Below are positions 15,577 to 22,865 of a DNA stretch of 64,000 nucleotides, piece by piece. The notes below the pieces were generated by a model, which saw only the letters and a program-made list of their open reading frames with translations, did no database searches and was not told the origin of the DNA. The stretch comes from Streptomyces sp. CB02414 (GTDB lineage: Bacteria; Actinomycetota; Actinomycetes; Streptomycetales; Streptomycetaceae), in NCBI RefSeq assembly GCF_001905385.1, contig NZ_LIPF01000001.1:610765-674764 (forward strand). Direction: 5' to 3'. The number at the start of each line of letters is the position of its first letter. The stretch's first letter is position 1. A program made the position numbers and the translations under genes.

Positions 15577-16743
15577 TCAGTCGGACAGGCCGGCGGCGAG
15601 CAGTTCCACGAAGCCGATGTCCTCGTTGGCCACCCCGAAGACCTCGGCGCGCAGCAGCGTCCGCTCGGCCCAGGCGCGGTGGGGCTTCACCTCGTTCATC
15701 TTGTTGGTGTACGCCGACCTCAGTACACCCCCGCCGCAGCGTTCCGGCCGCAGGATGTCCTGGGCGTCGCTGAACTCCTCGTGGCTGACCACGGACAGCG
15801 CGTGCACGGGCAGGACGTGCGAGGGGTGGATGCAGGTCTTGCCGAGCAGTCCGTTGGCGCGGTCCAGGGAGATCTCCCGCAGCAGACCGTCCATGGCGTG
15901 TTCGATGAGCTTCGAGCGCAGTTCCACGGCCTGCACTTCGAGGAAGGGGCTCTGCCGCAGTTGAGGCTTGAACATCCTCTCCTGGACGCGGAAGTACTCC
16001 CACACCGGTCCGGTCACGGTGAATCCGGTGCCGTCGGCCCTGGCCAGCATGTTCACCACGTCGGCGATCACGGAGGCGACGATCTGGACGTCGTACGCCG
16101 TCATGTCGGGGCCCCTGCGCAGCCCGTAGGAGGAGCAGAAGTCGGTCACGCCGAGGCGCAGGGCGAGCACGCGGTCGCGGTACTTGTCGACCGCGCGGAA
16201 GATGCCTTCCAGGGTCTGCACGCGGGTCTCGCGGTACAGCAGGTCGGGCGACTCCAGCACGGGCATGGCGAAGAGCCGGTGCGCGGTGGCGGCCTCGGCG
16301 GCGGAGAGGGCCTCAAGGAAGGGCATGCCGCGCGTCTCGGTGAACTTCGGCAGTACGAATCCGGACAGCAGCCGGACCGCCGGACCGAGGCGCCGTACGA
16401 GGTCGGGTATCTGCTCAGGGGTGCGGACCCGGACGAACAGCAGGGGAACGTCGACGTCGGAACGTTTCGCCAGGTCGTTGAGCCGGCGGACGAGATTTTC
16501 CTCGCCGACCGGTACGTCGGCGTCGTCGATCGAGTCCTCCAGGCACAGCACCATGGACACCACGCCCCGAGCGGCCTGCTTGAGGATGTCCTCGTCGAGT
16601 CTGGGCCGGGTGGCCGGGCTGTAGAGCGTCGCACCCAGGGCCGTGGACAGCAGCCGGGCCGGGGAGTCCGCCGTGAAGGTGCAGGGCTCCTGATGAAAGA
16701 GGCGCTTCCGCACTTCAGGGGCGATCTGTCCGAAATGACGCAT
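15577..16743 (-). CDS. HpcH/HpaI aldolase / CitE-like lyase of the Ter module
   Basis: A 388-aa TIM-barrel protein of the CitE/HpcH family. Metal-binding and phosphate-binding stretches are visible: MVLCLEDSIDDADV (Glu and Asp around residues 66-75), FVRVRTPEQI, FAMPVLESPDLL, and 'GVTDFCSSYGLRRGPDMTAYD'. Proteins of this sort accompany the PRTase and HAD enzymes in Ter-linked operons. The substrate is unknown; C-C bond cleavage or formation is expected from the family. ATG 16743 follows GGGGGAG at 7 nt. It is the first gene of a three-gene minus-strand operon, with TACTAT (16803-16798) as a possible -10. Confidence 0.82.
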   Translation of the reverse strand: MRHFGQIAPEVRKRLFHQEPCTFTADSPARLLSTALGATLYSPATRPRLDEDILKQAARGVVSMVLCLEDSIDDADVPVGEENLVRRLNDLAKRSDVDVPLLFVRVRTPEQIPDLVRRLGPAVRLLSGFVLPKFTETRGMPFLEALSAAEAATAHRLFAMPVLESPDLLYRETRVQTLEGIFRAVDKYRDRVLALRLGVTDFCSSYGLRRGPDMTAYDVQIVASVIADVVNMLARADGTGFTVTGPVWEYFRVQERMFKPQLRQSPFLEVQAVELRSKLIEHAMDGLLREISLDRANGLLGKTCIHPSHVLPVHALSVVSHEEFSDAQDILRPERCGGGVLRSAYTNKMNEVKPHRAWAERTLLRAEVFGVANEDIGFVELLAAGLSD

Positions 16744-16950
16744 GAATACTCCCCCGCGGTGTCTGGGCGACCTGTGAACTGTCCAAGGTGGCCGGTAATA
16801 GTACGTACGTGACCATGTCGGCGGTTCCCACCGGGCATGAATTCCAGGTAACCCGGCCATGTCGACGGCGGCGACCCGGGCAGCGCGGACACGATCCGAG
16901 TACCCGCCCCCGCGTTGTCGTGACCAGGACCGAGAAGGCAGGATGACGGC

Positions 16951-17859
16951 ATGACGCACGCGATGCTGAAGGGATCGAACGTCCCGCTGCAAGCCACCAC
17001 GGTACGCGCCGTGCTGCGCTGGGCTCCCGGGCAGGGGGTCCCCGACGTCGACGCCTCCGCGCTGCTGCTGGGGCCCGACGACCGCGTGCGCTCCGACGAG
17101 GACTTCGTCTTCTACAACCAGCCCCGGCATCCCTCGGGCCAGGTCTGGCGGCTCGGCAAGAAGCGGGTCGCCGAGGGGCTGACCGACACGATCCAGACAG
17201 ACCTGACCGGGGTCGAGGCCTCGGTGGGCCGGATCCTGCTGGTCGCCTCGGCCGACGGCGTCGCCTTCGACCGGGTCACCTCGCTGCGCATCCTGCTGTA
17301 CGACGCCACGGCCGGCGACGCGGAGCCGCTGGCCCACTTCGACGTCAAGCCCGAGACGGGCCAGGAGACGGCGCTGATCTGCGGCGAGCTCTACCGGCGC
17401 GGGGAGGGGTGGAAGTTCCGGGCGCTGGGCGAGGGGTACTCGAACGGGCTCAAGGGCCTGGCGACCGACTTCGGCATCTCGGTGGACGAGTCGGAAGGGG
17501 CGGACGACCCCGTGTCGGCCCCCCGGCCGGAGTCGTCCACGCACACACCCGCCCAGCCGTCCGCTCCCGCTCCCGCGGCGCCGGCGGTCGGTTCCGAGGA
17601 GCCGACGACGGTCCAGCCCCTCCCGGAGGTCTCCCGCCCGCTGCCCCCGGAGCAGCCCACGGGGGTCCCGGCGCAGCCCGCGTACGGCTACCCGCAGCAG
17701 CCGCCGCCGGTTCAGCCCGCCTACGGGTACCCGCAGGCTCCCGCGGCGGCGGGGGTCACCGGCGCGCAGTCCGGCTACGGTTACCCGCCGCCGGTGTCCG
17801 GGACGCCCGACCCGGACTTCCGGCTGCCGCCGCAGGGGCCGCAGTTCGTCGGACGGTAG
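16951..17859 (+). CDS. TerD family protein with Pro/Ala/Tyr-rich C-terminal tail
   Basis: A 302-aa protein. Residues 1-180 form a TerD domain: '[19 protein letters not shown]', [14 protein letters not shown], '[38 protein letters not shown]'. It lacks the usual [13 protein letters not shown] calcium loop of canonical TerD, which here reads [11 protein letters not shown]. Residues 180-302 are disordered and rich in Pro, Ala, Gln and Tyr, with repeated AYGYPQ/AYGYPQA/SGYGYPP units. It is divergent from the lyase-PRTase-HAD operon. It may be a scaffold or adaptor version of TerD, which is inference. Confidence 0.85.
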   Translation: MTHAMLKGSNVPLQATTVRAVLRWAPGQGVPDVDASALLLGPDDRVRSDEDFVFYNQPRHPSGQVWRLGKKRVAEGLTDTIQTDLTGVEASVGRILLVASADGVAFDRVTSLRILLYDATAGDAEPLAHFDVKPETGQETALICGELYRRGEGWKFRALGEGYSNGLKGLATDFGISVDESEGADDPVSAPRPESSTHTPAQPSAPAPAAPAVGSEEPTTVQPLPEVSRPLPPEQPTGVPAQPAYGYPQQPPPVQPAYGYPQAPAAAGVTGAQSGYGYPPPVSGTPDPDFRLPPQGPQFVGR

Positions 17860-17907
17860 GCGGCCGTCCCACCGGTCACCTCACCGGCCCGTTCCGCAGC
17901 CGGTTTC

Positions 17908-18645
17908 CTACCGCTCCGCCTTGCTCTTGTGCCCCCGGCCCCACTGCAGTCCCCACCCGTAGAGCCGGTCCAGCTCCCCCTGGAAGCCGTACACGAACTT
18001 CACCTCGCGGCGGACGAAGATCTCGTCCTTGACGTTTTCGATCATCACCACGGCGCAGGACCGGGCCTGGGGGTGACGCTCGTCGAGGCCTATCTCGATG
18101 CGGGGCCCGTTGCTCGGGTAGAGCGTCACGATGGCGTGGGTGCGGTCGAAGGCCGGCGTCTGGTCGTAGATGTAGGCGAAGAGGAGCAGCCGCTTGATGG
18201 CGTCCTTGTGGTCCAGGTTGACGTAGATCGTCTCGCCGGATGCCGAGCCGAACCGGTCGTCGCCGCTGAGCTTGACGTACGGCGGCCCGTTGACGTCGCC
18301 CAGGAAGCCGCCGAGCGGCTGGACGACCCCGCGGGTGCCGTCCTGGAGCTCGTAGAGGCAGCCGAGGTCGAGGTCGACGTTGACCATGCTCTGGCTGTGG
18401 CCCACGACCTCGGGGGGCTTGAGCGCCTTGAAGGGGTGGCGCAGCAGGCTCTCGCGCTGGGCGCCCATGATGTCCGAGGTGCGCATCCGCCAGGAGAGGT
18501 TGATGCGGAGATTGCCGGTCGCCGCGCCCTGTTTGGTCAGGGAGACCTGGCTGTGCCGTTTGGTCAGCTGGATGGAGTTGGTCGCCGCGCTGCCCGAGTC
18601 GAACTCGGACTCGCGACCGCGCCACAGACCGTCCAAGAAGCCCAT
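17908..18645 (-). CDS. TerA-like tellurite resistance protein
   Basis: A 245-aa protein matching the C-terminal part of TerA-type proteins: 'VNVDLDLGCLYELQDGTRG', PPYVKLSGDDRFG, 'AIKRLLLFAYIYDQTPAF', 'IEIGLDERHPQARSCAVV', ending in EVKFVYGFQGELDRLYGWG. The N-terminal 60 residues are Ser/Thr-rich and variable. TerA and TerD belong to one fold family with calcium-binding loops. ATG 18645 has a weak GGGGGCGGGA ribosome site; the in-frame GTG codons upstream (18657, 18663, 18669) are less likely. It reads toward the convergent TerD gene, 48 bp away. Confidence 0.82.
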   Translation of the reverse strand: MGFLDGLWRGRESEFDSGSAATNSIQLTKRHSQVSLTKQGAATGNLRINLSWRMRTSDIMGAQRESLLRHPFKALKPPEVVGHSQSMVNVDLDLGCLYELQDGTRGVVQPLGGFLGDVNGPPYVKLSGDDRFGSASGETIYVNLDHKDAIKRLLLFAYIYDQTPAFDRTHAIVTLYPSNGPRIEIGLDERHPQARSCAVVMIENVKDEIFVRREVKFVYGFQGELDRLYGWGLQWGRGHKSKAER

Positions 18646-18683
18646 TCCCGCCCCCACGTTCACTCGCACCGGCCGCGGACCGC

Positions 18684-18728
18684 CGACGGGGCGGCCCCGA
18701 GGAGTCGTCCTCGTCGGCCGCCCCGTCG
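18684..18728 (-). terminator. Hairpin terminator downstream of the DUF475/TerC gene
   Basis: CGACGGGGCGGCC (18684-18696) and GGCCGCCCCGTCG (18716-18728) form a perfect 13-bp stem, with CGAGGA/TCCTCG extending it inside. It lies 82 bp past the TerC stop and just ahead of the TerA-like gene. There is no T-tract, as is common in Streptomyces. Confidence 0.6.
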
Positions 18729-18809
18729 AGAGCGTTCCTCACCCGGGCCGTGTTCACACCAGAGGTGCGGGCGCACCGGGAGCGAACCCGGCCCGGGAAC
18801 AGAAGGGTT

Positions 18810-19952
18810 TCACACCCCGGAGGAGACCTCCGCCTTCTCCTTGCCGCCTTCTCCCCCGGCTGCGGCGAGCCGCTTGTTGCGGCGCACGGAGGACCAGAAG
18901 GAGGCGCCGATGAGGACGACACCGATCATGCCGGTGATGAACTCGTTGATCTCGTACTGGATGGTCACCAGGAGGACGATCGCCAGGGCGCCGATGGCGT
19001 AGTGGGCGCCGTGCTCCAGGTAGACGTAGTCGTCGAGGGTGCCCTCGCGGACCAGGTAGACCGTGAGCGAACGGACGTACATGGCGCCGATGCCGAGGCC
19101 GAGGGCCATCAGGACGATGTCGTTGGTGATGGCGAAGGCGCCGATGACGCCGTCGAACGAGAACGACGCGTCCAGGACCTCCAGGTAGAGGAACATGAAG
19201 AACGCGGCCTTGCCGGCCAGCTTGACGGCGGACTTGGGCTTGCCCGCACGCTCGGCCGCCTCTTCCGCCTCGTGCTCGCGCTCTTCCTCTTCCTCGAGCT
19301 TGTCCTCGAAGAAGCCGGAGAGGCCGCCGACGACCAGGTAGGTGATCAGACCGGCGATGCCGGAGAGCAGGACCGTCTCCGCCTTGTCGGCGTGGGTGCC
19401 GCCGTGCTGGTGGGCGTGGGCGCCGAAGGTGATCGCGGAGATCAGCAGCACGATCAGGGCGATGCAGACCGACAGCATGTCGACCTTGCCGAGCTTGGCC
19501 AGCGGGCGCTCCAGCCAGCCGAGCCACTTGATGTCCCGGTCCTCGAAGATGAAGTCGAGGAAGATCATCAGGAGGAACATGCCACCGAACGCGGCGATCG
19601 ACGGATGCGCGTCCGTCACCAGTTCCTGGTAGCGGTCCTTGTCGGTCAGGGCGAGGTCGACGGCCTCGATCGGGCCGAGGGACGCGCTGACCGCGACGAT
19701 GACGACCGGGAAGACCAGGCGCATGCCGAAGACGGCGATCAGGATGCCGATGGTGAGGAAGATCTTCTGCCAGAAGGCATTCATCTTCTTCAGGATCCCG
19801 GCGTTGACCACCGCGTTGTCGAAGGACAGCGAGATCTCCAGGATGGAAAGGATCGCCACGACACCGAAGGCGGCCCACCCCCCGTAGAAGATCGCGGCCA
19901 CCAGGCCGAGCGCGGTGACCGCGAACGACCACCCGAAGGTTTTCAGAACCAC
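18810..19952 (-). CDS. DUF475 family (TerC-like) integral membrane protein
   Basis: A 380-aa protein with about nine hydrophobic segments in two related halves. The halves carry the TerC/DUF475 acidic signatures in membrane helices: 'ILEISLSFDNAVVNAGIL' near residues 38-55 and 'LEVLDASFSFDGVIGAFAI' near 257-275. A charged cytoplasmic linker (EDKLEEEEEREHEAEEAAE) and a His-rich loop (GAHAHQHGGTHAD) separate them; both could bind metal. TerC proteins recruit TerD proteins to the membrane and have been tied to Mn2+ handling. It is the only membrane protein of the cluster and lies directly downstream of a TerD gene (49-bp gap). Confidence 0.88.
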   Translation of the reverse strand: MVLKTFGWSFAVTALGLVAAIFYGGWAAFGVVAILSILEISLSFDNAVVNAGILKKMNAFWQKIFLTIGILIAVFGMRLVFPVVIVAVSASLGPIEAVDLALTDKDRYQELVTDAHPSIAAFGGMFLLMIFLDFIFEDRDIKWLGWLERPLAKLGKVDMLSVCIALIVLLISAITFGAHAHQHGGTHADKAETVLLSGIAGLITYLVVGGLSGFFEDKLEEEEEREHEAEEAAERAGKPKSAVKLAGKAAFFMFLYLEVLDASFSFDGVIGAFAITNDIVLMALGLGIGAMYVRSLTVYLVREGTLDDYVYLEHGAHYAIGALAIVLLVTIQYEINEFITGMIGVVLIGASFWSSVRRNKRLAAAGGEGGKEKAEVSSGV

Positions 19953-20001
19953 TGGCTACCCAATCGTGTTTGTACGGGGCTCCCCCGCGCCGTACGCGGC
20001 T

Positions 20002-20577
20002 TTACGAAACGTTGACTCCGAAGTCTAGGGCGATGCCGCGGAGCCCCGACGCGTACCCCTGCCCGACCGCACGGAACTTCCACTCGCCCTGGTAGCGGTA
20101 GAGCTCTCCGAAGATCATCGCGGTCTCCGTGGAGGCGTCCTCACTGAGGTCGTAGCGGGCCAGTTCCTGGCCGTCGGCCTGGTTGACGACCCGGATGAAG
20201 GCGTTGCTGACCTGGCCGAAGGTCTGGCCGCGCTCGTCGGCCATGTGGATCGAGACCGGGAAGACGATCTTGTCGCACCGGTCGGGCACCGTCGCGAGGT
20301 CGACGATCACCGACTCGTCGTCACCGTCGCCCTCGCCGGTGAGGTTGTCGCCGGTGTGTTCGATGGAGCCGTCCGGGCTCTTGAGCTGGTTGTAGAAGAC
20401 GAACCACTCGTCGCCGAGCACCCGGCCGCTGCTGCACGCCAGCGCGCTGGCGTCGAGGTCGAAGGGTGCTCCGGTGGTGGAGCGCGCGTCCCAGCCGAGT
20501 CCGACCAGGACCTGTGTGAGGTTCGGTGCGGCCTTGGACAGGGAGACGTTGCCTCCCTTGGCAAGCGTGACGCCCAT
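20002..20577 (-). CDS. terD: TerD family calcium-binding stress protein
   Basis: A 191-aa canonical Ter[16 protein letters not shown] start, [53 protein letters not shown] (the acidic loop that binds Ca2+), '[28 protein letters not shown]', [23 protein letters not shown]. Of the two full-length TerD paralogs here, this is the downstream copy; the other is at 20690-21265 and shares the start, the acidic loop and the C-terminus. Family members confer tellurite and oxidant tolerance, and in Streptomyces some (the tdd genes) influence differentiation. ATG 20577 follows GGGGAGGGGACAGC. Confidence 0.92.
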   Translation of the reverse strand: MGVTLAKGGNVSLSKAAPNLTQVLVGLGWDARSTTGAPFDLDASALACSSGRVLGDEWFVFYNQLKSPDGSIEHTGDNLTGEGDGDDESVIVDLATVPDRCDKIVFPVSIHMADERGQTFGQVSNAFIRVVNQADGQELARYDLSEDASTETAMIFGELYRYQGEWKFRAVGQGYASGLRGIALDFGVNVS

Positions 20578-20620
20578 GTTGCTGTCCCCTCCCCGGGTGA
20601 TGGTTCCTGGTGTTCCTGCG

Positions 20621-20657
20621 CGTCCGGCGCCGCACGCAAACCGTGCGGCGCCGGACG
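20621..20657 (-). terminator. 16-bp perfect hairpin between the two terD genes
   Basis: CGTCCGGCGCCGCACG (20621-20636) and CGTGCGGCGCCGGACG (20642-20657) form a perfect stem with a 5-nt loop, 33 bp past the upstream terD stop and 44 bp ahead of the next terD start. It may terminate or attenuate read-through, setting different levels of the two TerD proteins. Confidence 0.6.
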
Positions 20658-20689
20658 GTCGGGGCGCGGGCCCCGGCGGTTCAGGTCGC

Positions 20690-21265
20690 TCAGACGTTGA
20701 CGCCGAAGTCCTGGGCGATGCCGCGCAGGCCCGAGGCGTAGCCCTGGCCGATGGCGCGGAACTTCCACTCGGCGCCGTGCCGGTACAGCTCGCCGAAGAC
20801 CATGGCCGTCTCCGTGGAGGCGTCCTCACTGAGGTCGTAGCGGGCGATCTCGGCGCCGCCGGCCTGGTTGACGACGCGGATGAACGCGTTGCGGACCTGG
20901 CCGAAGGACTGCTGGCGGTTCTCGGCGTCGTAGATCGACACCGGGAAGGTGATCTTCTCGACGTCGGCGGGGACGGTGGCGAGGTCGATCTTGATCTGCT
21001 CGTCGTCGCCCTCGCCCTCACCGGTGAGGTTGTCACCGGTGTGCTCGACCGAGCCGTCCGGGCTCTTCAGGTTGTTGAAGAAGATGAAGTGCGCGTCGCT
21101 GGCGACCTTGCCGCCGCTGTTCAGCAGCAGCGCGCTGGCGTCGAGGTCGAAGTCGGTGCCGGTCGTGGTGCGGATGTCCCACCCCAGACCGACGATGACC
21201 GCGGTGAGGCCGGGGGCCTCCTTGGTCAGCGATACGTTGCCGCCCTTGCTGAGGCTGACTCCCAC
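20690..21265 (-). CDS. terD: TerD family calcium-binding stress protein
   Basis: A 191-aa canonical Ter[70 protein letters not shown] calcium loop, '[28 protein letters not shown]', and the C-terminal '[23 protein letters not shown]'. It is the first gene of the terD-terD-DUF475 series on the minus strand. ATG 21265 follows an ACCAATGGAGGACTC ribosome stretch. A 19-bp palindrome overlapping a TAGGAT hexamer lies 50-70 bp upstream and is a likely operator. I believe it corresponds to the S. coelicolor tdd7/tdd8 pair, but I cannot confirm which. Confidence 0.92.
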   Translation of the reverse strand: MGVSLSKGGNVSLTKEAPGLTAVIVGLGWDIRTTTGTDFDLDASALLLNSGGKVASDAHFIFFNNLKSPDGSVEHTGDNLTGEGEGDDEQIKIDLATVPADVEKITFPVSIYDAENRQQSFGQVRNAFIRVVNQAGGAEIARYDLSEDASTETAMVFGELYRHGAEWKFRAIGQGYASGLRGIAQDFGVNV

Positions 21266-21313
21266 GAGTCCTCCATTGGTGTCCTGGGGCGGGGAGCCCC
21301 GTAGTGCGTGGAT

Positions 21314-21332
21314 ATCGGATCAACGATCCGAT
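21314..21332 (-). promoter_or_regulatory. Palindromic operator-like site upstream of terD
   Basis: ATCGGATC-AAC-GATCCGAT is a perfect 8-bp inverted repeat with a 3-nt centre, 49 bp upstream of the terD ATG. On the minus strand TAGGAT (21336-21331) overlaps its edge and could be a -10 box, so a bound repressor would block the promoter. Confidence 0.5.
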
Positions 21333-21420
21333 CCTAGTGACGGGTTCCCGCCCCCCGCAGGCCCTGCGGCCGACAAATCACATGGTGTCGGTTCACGCCG
21401 TGCCGGGCACGGGGCGACGG

Positions 21421-21879
21421 TCACAGGGTGTCGAGCGCCTTCACGTACTCGTCGAGGTCGCGGGCGTCCGGCAGGCCGTTGACGACGGTCCAGCGGACGA
21501 CGCCCTCCCGGTCGATGATGAAGGTGCCGCGGACGGCGCAGCCCTTGTCCTCGTCGAAGACGCCGTAGTCGCGCGAGACGTTGCCGTGCGGCCAGAAGTC
21601 GGACAGCAGGGGGTACTCCAGGCCCTCCTGCTCGGCGAAGACGCGCAGGGTGTGGATGGAGTCGTTGGAGACGGCGAGCACCTGGGTGTCGCGGTCGGAG
21701 AACCGCGGCAGGTTGTCGCGCACCTCGCACAGCTCGCCCGTGCACACGCCGGTGAAGGCGAACGGGTAGAAGAGCAGCACGACGTTCTTCTGCCCGTGGA
21801 AGTCGGACAGCCGGACGGTCGCGCCGTGGTTGTCCTTGAGTTCGAAGTCGGGGGCCTTGTCGCCGACCTGGAGCGCCAT
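21421..21879 (-). CDS. Peroxiredoxin (AhpE/Bcp-type)
   Basis: A 152-aa thioredoxin-fold peroxiredoxin. The active site is '[15 protein letters not shown]': peroxidatic Cys46 in PFxxTxxC and a second Cys51 five residues on. Arg in '[14 protein letters not shown]' completes the active site. It reduces hydrogen peroxide and organic peroxides in the cytoplasm. The AhpE family of actinobacteria matches the length and the '[16 protein letters not shown]' start; the extra Cys51 could act as a resolving residue. It lies downstream of the DUF3052 gene, separated by a terminator hairpin. Its place beside the Ter island makes the neighbourhood oxidant-defence-rich. Confidence 0.92.
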   Translation of the reverse strand: MALQVGDKAPDFELKDNHGATVRLSDFHGQKNVVLLFYPFAFTGVCTGELCEVRDNLPRFSDRDTQVLAVSNDSIHTLRVFAEQEGLEYPLLSDFWPHGNVSRDYGVFDEDKGCAVRGTFIIDREGVVRWTVVNGLPDARDLDEYVKALDTL

Positions 21880-21954
21880 GTCCTGTTCGTCCCTTCAGGG
21901 GGTGGTTCGCTGGAACCACCCTACGCAGGGCAGCCACGCAGGGATCATCGCGGA

Positions 21955-21992
21955 CTCCCGGACGGGCCGACGGCGGCCGGCCCGTCCGGGAG
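21955..21992 (-). terminator. Hairpin terminator after the DUF3052 gene
   Basis: Arms 21955-21968 and 21979-21992 form a 14-bp perfect stem with a 10-nt loop, 25 bp past the DUF3052 stop and 76 bp before the peroxiredoxin start. Confidence 0.65.
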
Positions 21993-22016
21993 CCCGGTGG
22001 TGCGGAGCCCGGTCGG

Positions 22017-22454
22017 CTACCGCTTGGACTTGGCCGCCTTGGGCGTCGCCAGCCGGCTGCCGCTCCAGTCCTTGCCGACGCTGACGCTCTTGGACGCCGT
22101 CAGTCCGGCGGTCGTCGAGGCCTCCGAGATGTCACTGGCCTCGACGTACCCGTCACGGCCGGTCTTCGGCGTGAGAAGGAGGATCGACCCGCCCTCTTCG
22201 ATGTACGTGGTGGCATCCACCAGCGCATCCGTCAGGTCGCCGTCGTCGTCACGGAACCACAGCACGACGGCGTCGGCCACGTCCTCGTAGTCCTCGTCCA
22301 CCAGCTCGCCCTCGACGGCGCCTTCGATGGCCTCGCGGAGCTCCTGGTCGACGTCGTCGTCGTAGCCGATCTCCTGGACCACCTGCCCGGGCTGGAAACC
22401 CAGCCTGGCGGCAGGGTTGGTCCGCTCCTCCGCGTGGTCCGCGGTCGCGCTCAC
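22017..22454 (-). CDS. DUF3052 family protein
   Basis: A 145-aa protein typical of actinobacterial DUF3052: 'PAARLGFQPGQVVQEIGYDDDVDQELREAIE', 'ADAVVLWFRDDDGDLTDALVDA', 'GSILLLTPKTGRDGYVEASDISEAST' and a 'LTASKSVSVGKDWSGSRL' tail. It is acidic and soluble with no Cys. Function unknown. The pattern of alternating beta strands and helices resembles a small Rossmann-like domain. GTG 22454 is chosen because AGGAGG lies 6 nt upstream; the ATG at 22472 would place that ribosome site inside the gene. It is divergent from aceE, an arrangement seen in many actinomycetes. Confidence 0.87.
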   Translation of the reverse strand: MSATADHAEERTNPAARLGFQPGQVVQEIGYDDDVDQELREAIEGAVEGELVDEDYEDVADAVVLWFRDDDGDLTDALVDATTYIEEGGSILLLTPKTGRDGYVEASDISEASTTAGLTASKSVSVGKDWSGSRLATPKAAKSKR

Positions 22455-22803
22455 GGGTTGCCTCCTGATCATGTTCGGTAGATGTCTTCAGCCACGCGCG
22501 TGCGCGAAGCTTGGCCGTAGTCCACACGGGCGGGACGGATCGCGCAAGTACCCGGCGACTGGGACCGCCGAAACGGTGACGATCCCGGCCGTGTCGCCGC
22601 AACTCCAGCCATGCCGTCCAGACCGAAGGTGACGTACACCACACCTATCTGCCCCGTTTGCGTATTTGGGAACCATGTGTGGGTACGAGACTCGAATGAA
22701 CGTGCCCCCGATCCCCATGGGGGGACCGGTTACCCCACGGTACAGATGACGTTTCCCCCCGCGAGGTACACGATGGGGATCCGGCGGGGAATCGGCGCAG
22801 ACA

Positions 22804-22836
22804 CAGGCAGCATCCGGCATCAGGCAGCATCCGGCA
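22804..22836 (+). repeat. Tandem 16-bp direct repeat in the aceE leader
   Basis: CAGGCAGCATCCGGCA occurs at 22804-22819 and 22821-22836, one base apart (17-bp period). It ends 29 bp before the aceE GTG. The rest of the 411-bp gap to the DUF3052 gene holds no gene. It contains a CCCCATGGGG palindrome (22713-22722) and several G/C runs. Confidence 0.7.
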
Positions 22837-22865
22837 AAGTGGCCCTCTGACAGCGAAGGAACAGC

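Noticed and set aside
12910..16812. A 1300-codon open frame on the plus strand through the Ter enzyme genes
   Set aside because: It lies antisense to three well-supported genes, has low-complexity Gly/Val/Arg-rich product and no family motif; it is a mirror of the GC bias.
16798..16829. Possible SigR-type promoter (GGGAAC...GTAC) before the lyase operon
   Set aside because: The second element does not match GTT and the spacing is off by one; kept only as an unproven -10 TACTAT.
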